Below are positions 1 to 6,814 of a DNA stretch of 9,388 nt, in pieces. Below the pieces are notes generated by a model that made no database searches, was not told the DNA's origin, and saw only the letters and a program-made list of their open reading frames with translations. The position numbers and the translations under genes were made by a program. Source of the DNA: Desulfobacterales bacterium (lineage in GTDB: Bacteria; Desulfobacterota; Desulfobacteria; Desulfobacterales; UBA11574); assembly GCA_030601485.1 (NCBI GenBank), contig JAUVTO010000062.1, positions 1 through 9,388 of the forward strand, given 5' to 3'. The stretch's first letter is position 1, and the number at the start of each line of letters is the position of its first letter.

Positions 1-8
1 CCGATTTA

Positions 9-133
9 GACGGTTTCGTAAAAAGTTCAAATTCAAGGCGTGCAAATTTTGTAATCATGAGGCGTACTTTTCGTACGTTGAATGATTACGAAATGCAGCA
101 CAACGCAGAAGTTGGACTTTTTACGAGACCGTC
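9..133. repeat. Palindromic MITE-like repeat element, 125 bp
   Basis: The ends form an imperfect inverted repeat of about 22 bp: GACGGTTTCGTAAAAAGTTC on the left matches the reverse complement of the right end (GACGGTCTCGTAAAAAGTCC) with two differences. Symmetry continues inside: gtaatcat at 51-58 pairs with atgattac at 82-89, and cgtac at 63-67 pairs with gtacg at 73-77, so the whole unit can fold into one long interrupted hairpin. It has no coding capacity. No clear target-site duplication is visible. It looks like a non-autonomous, mobilisable or REP-like intergenic repeat; which transposase, if any, moves it is not visible here. It directly abuts a degraded adaptor-like reading frame. 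Confidence 0.8.
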
Positions 134-142
134 AAATTTAAA

Positions 143-337
143 TTATTTATTTTTTGGTTTTATCGGTAAAATAACCTCAACATTTAACGGATCGATTTGT
201 GCGAGTTCCAAATTAGACTGATCTTCAACAAACTCTCCAGGGAATAGAAATCGCTCCACCATTTCATTTTTCCACAATTTACTCAAACAACTGATATACA
301 AGAAATTGTTGATTTTAAAATTCTGATTCGATAACAA
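143..337 (-). pseudogene. Remnant of an RND-efflux periplasmic adaptor (HlyD/MFP family)
   Basis: The minus-strand frame encodes a stretch (nt about 262 down to 164) reading VERFLFPGEFVEDQ followed by LELAQIDPLNVEVILP. It resembles the segment after the lipoyl domain in periplasmic adaptor subunits of RND efflux pumps, where 'G.VVERxLxPGEyVeeq..L.iAqiDPLrVEVilP' is common. The likeness is from memory of the family, not from a search. Intact adaptors are about 350-400 residues; here about 33 residues are recognisable. The frame stays open upstream to a stop at 401-403 but without adaptor-like sequence, and ends in an unrelated PKNK tail just before the palindromic repeat. It is therefore probably a broken relic rather than a working small gene. 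The neighbouring TolC-family gene would be a natural partner, but lies on the opposite strand. Confidence 0.5.
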
Positions 338-453
338 TCTGTCTTTAAGTTCAAAAAAGCCTGCGTAACCGAGTTCATTCTCTGGCTCATTTAAAGCACA
401 TTACCGGTGTGTCACTATGAGGATTCTTAATCATTAACTGGAGGTCTAACGCT

Positions 454-1776
454 ATGAGACGAAATTCTTTTTTCAGACTATTCTTTTGTATGATCATGGT
501 TTATCTTTGGCTTTCTCCGGCTTTTTCCGGAGCACAGGAACCTCTTGAGATTCTGACCCTTAAACAGACCATCGAAAGTGCAATCAAGGTCAATCTCGAG
601 CTAAAATCATCCGGAGAAGAAACAGCGGCGGCCGTTGCCGTAAAAAAAGCCCAGCGCACTATTTTTTTCCCCACATTTAGCGCAAAATATCAGTATAATA
701 GAAAGGACGAGGGTATGAATATCGGAGACTTTGCAACCGGTGCAAAAGATGAATACTCTTTTGTTTCCTCTGTCACTCAACCCATATTTGCCGGGTTCTC
801 TATACTTAGACAGTATGATATTGCAAAGCTCGGTCTTGATGCTGCAGAAATTAAAGAAAAACTTATGCGTCAAGATATTATCTTAGACGCGAAAACTGTC
901 TATTTCACGCTGTTAAAGACACAGAAGCTGCGTAACATTGCGGAAGAGACCGTTGTCCAGATCGATGCCCAAAAAAATGTGGCCGAAAATTTTTATCAGG
1001 TGGGCATGTCCCCGTTAAATGATCTATTGCAGGCACAGGTTGAATTGGCCAATGCAAAACAGGAACTCATTGTGGCAAAAAATAATATGGAAAATGTCGA
1101 GTCGGATTTTAATACCATGCTCCGAAGACCCATTAACACCCCCGTTGCAGTAAAGGACATCCTTGATTATTCTTCTTTCGAAAAAGATCTTGAATACTGC
1201 TTCACCCAGGCTGATAAAAATCGTTTGGAAATCAAGATAGCCGATTTAGACGTTGAGATATCGGAAAAGGAATTGCAACTCGCAAAAAAAGATTATTATC
1301 CTTCAATTAACCTGGAAGGCAATTATTTCAGAGAAGGAACGGAATGGGATGTGGATGGCGGCGAAGGGATATTTGATCCAAGTGGTTGGAATATTTTAGC
1401 CGTCGCAAAATGGAATTTCTTCGAATGGGGCAGAACTTATTACGGAACAAATGAAAAAAGATCACGTTTGTCTCAGGCACAATTTCGAAAAGACGAACTT
1501 CTTGATAATATACAACAAGAAGTAAAAAAAGCATATTTAAGAACACAAGAAGCGGAAAAAGCTATCATCACTGTTGAAAAAGCCGTTGAACAGGCAAAAG
1601 AAAATTTCAGGATCAACCAAGAACGCTACAAACAACAGGTGGCCACGTCCACCGATGTGTTAGATGCGCAGACGCTTCTTTCCAGAACCATGACCAATTA
1701 TTACAGTGCATTATATGCATTTCAAATTGCAAAAGCGACTCTGTATCGGGTAATGGGCCAGGGAATTATTGAATGA
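454..1776 (+). CDS. TolC-family outer-membrane efflux/secretion protein
   Basis: This encodes a 440-residue TolC-like outer-membrane factor, the exit duct that spans outer membrane and periplasm in tripartite efflux or type I secretion systems. An N-terminal signal peptide is visible (MRRNSFFRLFFCMIMVYLWL, likely cleavage near AFSGA/Q at 27/28). There is no lipobox cysteine at the cleavage point, so it is not an obvious lipoprotein. Two outer-membrane-efflux repeats follow, roughly residues 30-225 and 245-435, each rich in long amphipathic helices. The paired family motifs are FYQVGMSPLNDLLQAQVELANAK in the first and YKQQVATSTDVLDAQTLLSRT in the second. Length is normal for the family. The ATG at 454 has a good ribosome-binding site (ggagg at 440-444, 9 nt upstream). 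No intact adaptor or inner-membrane pump is adjacent; the next gene, a protease, follows almost without a gap. Confidence 0.9.
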   Translation: MRRNSFFRLFFCMIMVYLWLSPAFSGAQEPLEILTLKQTIESAIKVNLELKSSGEETAAAVAVKKAQRTIFFPTFSAKYQYNRKDEGMNIGDFATGAKDEYSFVSSVTQPIFAGFSILRQYDIAKLGLDAAEIKEKLMRQDIILDAKTVYFTLLKTQKLRNIAEETVVQIDAQKNVAENFYQVGMSPLNDLLQAQVELANAKQELIVAKNNMENVESDFNTMLRRPINTPVAVKDILDYSSFEKDLEYCFTQADKNRLEIKIADLDVEISEKELQLAKKDYYPSINLEGNYFREGTEWDVDGGEGIFDPSGWNILAVAKWNFFEWGRTYYGTNEKRSRLSQAQFRKDELLDNIQQEVKKAYLRTQEAEKAIITVEKAVEQAKENFRINQERYKQQVATSTDVLDAQTLLSRTMTNYYSALYAFQIAKATLYRVMGQGIIE

Positions 1777-1788
1777 TTGAGAAAAAAC

Positions 1789-3762
1789 ATGTCTAAAAAA
1801 TCTTTGATATTATTGAGTACGATTCTGGTGCTTAATTTTTCCTTTCTCACTACTGCATTTGCCAAAAACTTGAATATGACCCTGGCAAAAGAAAATAATC
1901 ACCCTAAAATGGCTAATTGCCTGAAAAAACTTGAGGTAGAATATGAAAAAGGCGACATGGCCGCCCGGCTGTTTGCACAGGGCAGGAATATAAAAATAAA
2001 AGACCGGGATGAGATCACTGTTTATCTGATGTCAGAACCGGGAACAACAGTCGAGGAGATGTCACTTCAAGCGGTAGGCGGTAAGATCATTAAACGTGAT
2101 GGAAATGTATCAAAAGTCAGGGTCCCTATCAATATGCTGACAACTATTGCAGATACTGTAAGTGGGATCTTATTTATTAAGCTGCCTGACAGGCTTATGC
2201 CGGCAGACGTTGAAAGTGAAGGGGTAAATCTGACATCGGCCTCCTCATATCATTCGTCAGGATATACCGGTTCCGGCGTAAATGTTGCGGTGATAGATGT
2301 TGGTTTTGCTCTATTAAATGATGCTATAGACAACCACGAACTTCCAAGTAATGTTGTAAAGATAGATTGCACCGGTGCAATCTGTGTATCTGCCGACTTT
2401 GCTTCAGAAACAGAAGATCACGGAACCGCGGTTGCTGAAATTGTTTACGACATGGCCCCGGGGGCAAATCTTTATTTGATAAAAGTCGCCGACACATTAG
2501 ATTTGTGGTATGCCAAAAATTATGCTATCAATCATGGAATCAAAATCATTAATTGTTCTTTAGTGGCCCTTAATACTAATTTTTATGACGGGAAATGTTA
2601 TAACAGCAACCCTGTCTGTACGGCAAACCATGCCTATGATCATGGGATTCTCTGGGTTAATGCCGCCGGCAACCAAGCAACCCGGCACTTCGAGGCCACT
2701 TTTACTGATCCTGACAGTGATGGATGGCACAATGTTTCAGGCAGTGATGAAACAATAAATATAACTGCCATTGCCGGCCAAACCATCAACGTCTATTTAA
2801 CATGGAATGATTGGGTCACGACAGATCAAGACTATGACTTGTACCTTTTAGATAGCTCTTTAAATCAGGTTGCAGTAAGTAATACTCTCCAAGCAGGTAG
2901 CCAAGAACCGACAGAAATGATTTCTTATATCGTACCGTCACCTGGCTCATACTATCTTTCGATCTATCAACAACCTATCGCCACCTCAAACCATCAGTTG
3001 GAAGTATACAGTTTATACCATAATTTATCCCCGGCTGTGGCCTCAAGCAGCCTATTAAGTCCTGCGGATGCCGATGGCGCAATGGCTGTGGGTGCAATTG
3101 ACTACAGTGACTGGACAACAGGTCCCCAGGAAACCTCCAGTTCCAGGGGTCCAACCAACGACGGCAGAATCAAGCCGGATATCTGCGGGCCGGACGGGAT
3201 TTTAAATTATACTTTCGGCCGCTTTTCCGGCACCAGTGCAACCAGCCCCCATGTTGCCGGCGCAGCGGCATTAATTTTGGATAAATATCCGGGCTATTCT
3301 GTCTTACAGTTATGGGAATGTCTGATCGCTTCAGCCATAGATATGGGAAGTAGTGGAAAAGACAACATCTATGGCCATGGAAGATTAAATTTGAGCAGCT
3401 GCAGCGCAATTATCAGCAGTGGAGGTGGGGGCGGTGGAGGTGGGGGCTGCTTTATAGCCACGGCAGCTTACGGCTCACCCATGGCGCCACAGGTCAAGGT
3501 TTTGCGTGAAATGCGTAACCGTTTCCTGCTCACCAGCAGTCCTGGCAGAACTTTGGTGGATTTTTATTATACTTACTCACCGGCAGCGGCCGACTTCATC
3601 GCCGGACATGCCGGCCTGCGCACGATGGTTCGCGTGGGCCTGTTGCCTCTGGTGGGAGTGAGTTGGATTGCATTGAAGATAGGGTTTGTCCCCTCAATCG
3701 GATTTATGCTTGTTTTCGGAATTTGTTTAATTGGACTTGCAAAAGTAAATAAAACATCATAA
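1789..3762 (+). CDS. Exported S8 subtilisin-like serine protease with CFI-box C-terminus
   Basis: This is a secreted serine peptidase of family S8. Numbered from ATG 1789, residues 1-25 form a Sec signal peptide ending AFA/K. About residues 60-150 look like a propeptide or linker. The catalytic residues are Asp170 (VAVIDVGF), His211 (DHGTAVAE) and Ser483 (SGTSATSPHVAG), with oxyanion Asn295 (NAAGN). Between Asn and Ser is a beta-rich insert of about 100 residues (ITAIAGQTINVYLTWND onward), reminiscent of a pre-peptidase C-terminal domain. After the protease come about nine glycines, then Cys554 in CFIATAAYGS. This box plus the following LREMRNRFLL and YYTYSP.AADFI is the CFI-box C-terminal domain seen in surface proteins of Desulfobacterota. 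A hydrophobic segment ends the protein, which suggests anchoring. A TTG at 1777, directly after the tolC-like stop, is an alternative in-frame start four codons upstream; neither start has a strong ribosome-binding site. Substrate is unknown. Confidence 0.9.
   Translation: MSKKSLILLSTILVLNFSFLTTAFAKNLNMTLAKENNHPKMANCLKKLEVEYEKGDMAARLFAQGRNIKIKDRDEITVYLMSEPGTTVEEMSLQAVGGKIIKRDGNVSKVRVPINMLTTIADTVSGILFIKLPDRLMPADVESEGVNLTSASSYHSSGYTGSGVNVAVIDVGFALLNDAIDNHELPSNVVKIDCTGAICVSADFASETEDHGTAVAEIVYDMAPGANLYLIKVADTLDLWYAKNYAINHGIKIINCSLVALNTNFYDGKCYNSNPVCTANHAYDHGILWVNAAGNQATRHFEATFTDPDSDGWHNVSGSDETINITAIAGQTINVYLTWNDWVTTDQDYDLYLLDSSLNQVAVSNTLQAGSQEPTEMISYIVPSPGSYYLSIYQQPIATSNHQLEVYSLYHNLSPAVASSSLLSPADADGAMAVGAIDYSDWTTGPQETSSSRGPTNDGRIKPDICGPDGILNYTFGRFSGTSATSPHVAGAAALILDKYPGYSVLQLWECLIASAIDMGSSGKDNIYGHGRLNLSSCSAIISSGGGGGGGGGCFIATAAYGSPMAPQVKVLREMRNRFLLTSSPGRTLVDFYYTYSPAAADFIAGHAGLRTMVRVGLLPLVGVSWIALKIGFVPSIGFMLVFGICLIGLAKVNKTS
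2364..2383. repeat. Perfect 20-bp palindrome inside the protease gene
   Basis: The sequence agattgcacc/ggtgcaatct is a perfect 10+10 palindrome without a loop. It lies in frame within the catalytic-domain coding sequence (codons for IDCTGAIC). It could be a chance event or a binding site; nothing else in the sequence tells which. Confidence 0.7.
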
Positions 3763-3771
3763 TGCTCGCGA

Positions 3772-3816
3772 CTGGTTTCCGGATACCGGACTTGGTGCTG
3801 GATACCGGATGTCGGA
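3772..3816. repeat. Short direct repeats of ggataccgga in spacer
   Basis: ggataccgga occurs at 3781-3790 and again at 3800-3809, with related fragments on either side (tggtttccgga, tgtcggata), giving a roughly 19-bp period. The stretch begins about 10 bp after the protease stop codon. It appears to be a small degenerate tandem array, not coding sequence. Confidence 0.6.
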
Positions 3817-3893
3817 TAAATAAGGGCCGTCAGAAAACGTTATCGATTTGTTTCAAAGAACTAAACTATTACATCATTCTAAATAAGAATTCC

Positions 3894-3921
3894 TTGACAA
3901 GCACATTTTTGCAATTATTTT
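3894..3921 (+). promoter_or_regulatory. Candidate sigma-70 promoter for the EF-G gene
   Basis: A consensus -35 box TTGACA lies at 3894-3899, followed after 16 bp by TATTTT (3916-3921, 4 of 6 matches to TATAAT). Transcription would begin near 3928 and give a leader of roughly 98 nt before the EF-G ATG. Two copies of TTTTGCA (3907-3913 and 3918-3924) are 11 bp apart and overlap the -10 region, so they could be a repressor or activator site. That role is inference. Confidence 0.5.
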
Positions 3922-4025
3922 GCACCGTATTTATTTGGGAAAGCATTAATCCAAAATCTCCTATATGCCGTAGCTCTTTCAAATGAGGGGGTTTTTAATT
4001 CAAAAAACAGAAAAGTGCCCATACG

Positions 4026-6110
4026 ATGAAAAACGCTATTAACAAGGTAAGAAATATAGGAATCAGCGCACACATTGATTCCGGAAAAACCACACTCACT
4101 GAAAGAATCCTTTTTTTCACAAAAAGAATACATGCTATTCACGATGTAAAAGGTAAAGACGGTGTTGGCGCAACCATGGATTCCATGGACATTGAAAAAG
4201 AACGAGGCATTACCATTGCTTCAGCCGCAACCTACTGTGAATGGCTTGGCCATGAAATCAATATTATCGATACCCCGGGACATGTTGACTTTACCATAGA
4301 AGTTGAGAGGTCTTTACGGGTTCTGGACGGCGCCATATTGATTCTGTGCGCTGTAGGCGGTGTTCAGTCCCAATCCATCACTGTTGATCAGCAGATGAAA
4401 CGGTATAACGTGCCCTGTATCGCTTTTATCAACAAATGTGACCGGAGCGGCGCCAATCCCTTTCGGGTCATTGACCAGCTCAAAGAAAAACTGGGACACA
4501 ATGCAGTAACCCTGCAGATTCCCATCGGGCTTGAGGGGGATCTGGAAGGAGTTGTGGATCTTGTATCAATGAAAGCCGTCTATTTTGACGGTGCAAACGG
4601 AGAAGATGTTCGAATTGAAAATATACCGCAGGATCTTCTTCAGGAAGCCCTTCAAAGGAGGGAAGATCTGATCGATGAGGCCTCCATGTTTTCGGACCAA
4701 CTGACGGAAGCTGTTCTTGAAGAACAAGAGATTACCCAAGACATGATCATCTCGGCGGTGCGAATGGGAACCCTGACACGCAAACTAACACCGGTCTTCA
4801 TGGGATCGGCCTATAAAAATAAAGGGGTTCAACCGCTCCTTGACGCTGTCACTAAACTGCTCCCTTGTCCTTATGATGTAAAAAATGAGGCTCTCGACAT
4901 GAACAATGACGAGACGCCGGTTATCCTGTCCGGTGAATTAGAGAAACCCTTAGTTGCCCTGGCCTTCAAACTCGAAGAGGGACAATATGGTCAATTAACT
5001 TACATCAGAGTATATCAGGGTTCCCTTTCCAAAGGCGATAACATCGTCAATGCCCGAAACGGGAAAAAAATCAAGGTGGGCAGGCTCGTACGCATGCACG
5101 CAGACCAGATGGAAGACATTGAAACCATCCCGGCGGGATATATCGGAGCCCTTTTCGGAATTGACTGCGCTTCCGGAGACACTTTTGTGGGTCCCGGCCT
5201 CAACATGACAATGACATCCATGTTCGTCCCCGAGCCTGTTATTTCCCTTGCCATTTTTCCCAAAGACAATGCATCCCAAATAAATATGTCCAAAGCCCTG
5301 AACCGGTTCAGCAAAGAGGACCCCACGTTCAGAATTTATGTTGACGATGAAACCAAAGAGACCATTATTGAAGGAATGGGAGAACTTCACCTTGAGGTCT
5401 ATGTGGAGCGAATGCACCGTGAATATACCGCCGAGGTTACCACCGGTCAACCGCGTGTGGCTTACAGGGAAACCATAACCCGCAAAGGTGAATTCGACTA
5501 TACTCATAAAAAACAGACCGGCGGCGCCGGACAATACGGTCGCGTGGCCGGTTACATGGAACCTGTCACCGAAACCGAATTGGTCTTTGAGAATAAAATC
5601 GTCGGGGGCAAGATCCCAACCCAGTTCATCCCTTCATGCGAAAAGGGATTCAGACAATGCATGAAAAAAGGGCCGAAAATGGAATTTCCCGTTACCGGCA
5701 TTAAAGTGGTAATCAATGACGGGGCCTCACATTCGGTTGATTCATCTGATATGGCGTTCATGGCGGCGGCCCGGGGAGCCTTTCGTGAAGGATATTTCAA
5801 GGCCGGACCGGTGACTCATGAGCCGATCATGAAAGTGGCCGTGGAAACGCCATCCGAGTTCCAGGGTGCTGTTATGGGGCTTTTAAACCAACGCCGTGGA
5901 ATAATCGTCGGCTCTCAGGATGAAGGTCCTCTGTGTGTTGTTGAAGCCCGGGTTCCCCTTGCCGAAATGTTCGGCTTTTCAACCGTCTTAAGGTCATCCA
6001 CACAGGGCAAAGCCCAGTTTACCATGGAATTGGGTTCTTATAAACAGGTCCCGGAATCTATTGCCCAGGAGCTGGCCAAAAAGGCGGAAACAGAAAAGAA
6101 AGGAAAATGA
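4026..6110 (+). CDS. fusA: Elongation factor G, mtEFG1/spdEFG1 subtype
   Basis: This translational GTPase moves tRNA and mRNA on the ribosome. All five EF-G domains are present in 694 residues. Nucleotide-binding motifs are the P-loop AHIDSGKTT (15-23), switch I ERGITIASAAT, DTPGH (82-86), NKCD (136-139) and GSA near 260. Domain IV tip loops (HKKQTGGAGQYG and SHSVDSSDMAF) are intact, so translocation activity is expected. Sequence such as HEV/HDVKGKDGVGATMDSM, GAILILCAVGGVQSQSITV and FGIDCASGDTF resembles mitochondrial EFG1 and the spirochaete/planctomycete/delta-proteobacterial EFG1 group rather than the common str-operon EF-G. This subtype assignment is from recalled sequences. Members of this group usually coexist with a second, recycling-type EF-G elsewhere; that cannot be seen here. 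No rpsL, rpsG or tuf is adjacent. The ATG at 4026 has only a weak purine tract upstream (aaaag, 10 nt). Confidence 0.95.
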   Translation: MKNAINKVRNIGISAHIDSGKTTLTERILFFTKRIHAIHDVKGKDGVGATMDSMDIEKERGITIASAATYCEWLGHEINIIDTPGHVDFTIEVERSLRVLDGAILILCAVGGVQSQSITVDQQMKRYNVPCIAFINKCDRSGANPFRVIDQLKEKLGHNAVTLQIPIGLEGDLEGVVDLVSMKAVYFDGANGEDVRIENIPQDLLQEALQRREDLIDEASMFSDQLTEAVLEEQEITQDMIISAVRMGTLTRKLTPVFMGSAYKNKGVQPLLDAVTKLLPCPYDVKNEALDMNNDETPVILSGELEKPLVALAFKLEEGQYGQLTYIRVYQGSLSKGDNIVNARNGKKIKVGRLVRMHADQMEDIETIPAGYIGALFGIDCASGDTFVGPGLNMTMTSMFVPEPVISLAIFPKDNASQINMSKALNRFSKEDPTFRIYVDDETKETIIEGMGELHLEVYVERMHREYTAEVTTGQPRVAYRETITRKGEFDYTHKKQTGGAGQYGRVAGYMEPVTETELVFENKIVGGKIPTQFIPSCEKGFRQCMKKGPKMEFPVTGIKVVINDGASHSVDSSDMAFMAAARGAFREGYFKAGPVTHEPIMKVAVETPSEFQGAVMGLLNQRRGIIVGSQDEGPLCVVEARVPLAEMFGFSTVLRSSTQGKAQFTMELGSYKQVPESIAQELAKKAETEKKGK

Positions 6111-6112
6111 CT

Positions 6113-6814
6113 ATGATAAAAAAGGAGCTTCTCCTCCAAAACCCTTTAAGGTTCATAGGAGATGAAACCGAAGATATCCTTCCTGGAGGAGGCTTTGGAG
6201 CCGTTCTTGCACGTGCGGGAGTTGGTAAAACTGCGTTGCTGGTTCAACTGGCCTTACATACACTTTTAAAAGGTAAATATGTTCTTCATATCAGCCTCGA
6301 CGACCCGGTCAATAAAATCAGTCTGTGGTACAAGGAGGTGTTCCGCCATCTAACCAAATCATACGATGCCAAAAACACAAACAAGCTCTGGGAAGACTTA
6401 TTGCCGCACAGGTTCATTATGACGTTCAAAGTTGAGGGGTTTAGTGTGCCCAAACTTGAAGAAAGGCTGACCGACCTGAAGGAACAGAATATTTTTTCAC
6501 CCCAGATGGTTCTGATCGACGGGTTTCACTTTAACGAATCCGCAAGAACATCCCTTTCCGAATTTAAGAGACTTGCCAAAAACCATTCCTTGCATGTCTG
6601 GTTTTCCGTGAAGACCCATCGTCATGAAAAACACGGACCCGGCGGCATGCCGTCTTCGCTTTCGGATGTTTCCGACCTGTTTGACATTGTGATCCAACTC
6701 CGGCCCGAAGGCAAAAAAATCCATGTTATGACACTAAAGGGAGGACCGGCGGATTCTAACCGGCCGGCATTGTTCCTTGACCCTGCCACTATGCTTGTAA
6801 AAGATAATAGTTAG
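6113..6814 (+). CDS. Small RecA/KaiC-like P-loop ATPase of unknown role
   Basis: The protein is about 233 residues with a Walker A motif ARAGVGKTA (33-41) and a Walker B strand ending in Asp136 (MVLIDGF). The order of strands and the short size fit a single RecA/KaiC-type ATPase core. I do not recognise a named family, and no extra DNA-binding or membrane domain is evident, so it is probably cytosolic. An ATG at 6107 overlaps the EF-G stop (ATGA), but ATG 6113 is preferred because AGGA at 6101-6104 lies 8 nt before it. Either start implies translational coupling to EF-G. A basic, flexible-looking segment (KTHRHEKHGPGGMPSSLSD) follows the strand after Walker B, where RecA-like proteins often carry a substrate loop. 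The stop codon lies in the end of the downstream palindromic repeat, so the natural C-terminus may have been altered. Confidence 0.8.
   Translation: MIKKELLLQNPLRFIGDETEDILPGGGFGAVLARAGVGKTALLVQLALHTLLKGKYVLHISLDDPVNKISLWYKEVFRHLTKSYDAKNTNKLWEDLLPHRFIMTFKVEGFSVPKLEERLTDLKEQNIFSPQMVLIDGFHFNESARTSLSEFKRLAKNHSLHVWFSVKTHRHEKHGPGGMPSSLSDVSDLFDIVIQLRPEGKKIHVMTLKGGPADSNRPALFLDPATMLVKDNS

Noticed and set aside
335..400. Upstream extension of the adaptor relic as a separate gene
   Set aside because: The frame is open to 400 but has no ATG, no ribosome-binding site and no recognisable sequence.
454..3762. Type I secretion locus
   Set aside because: There is no ABC transporter, the adaptor is only a relic on the opposite strand, and the protease has a Sec signal peptide and no RTX repeats.
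3894..3924. Sigma-54 promoter before EF-G
   Set aside because: The GG at -24 is missing upstream of the TTGCA-like bases; the TTGACA/TATTTT reading fits better.
3762..3986. Possible 74-codon gene starting on the protease stop (TAATG)
   Set aside because: It runs through the ggataccgga repeats and the predicted EF-G promoter, has no ribosome-binding site and shows no recognisable protein features.
4995..5534. 179-codon open frame on the minus strand inside EF-G
   Set aside because: It is antisense to strongly conserved EF-G coding sequence and its composition is what the complementary frame of that gene would give.
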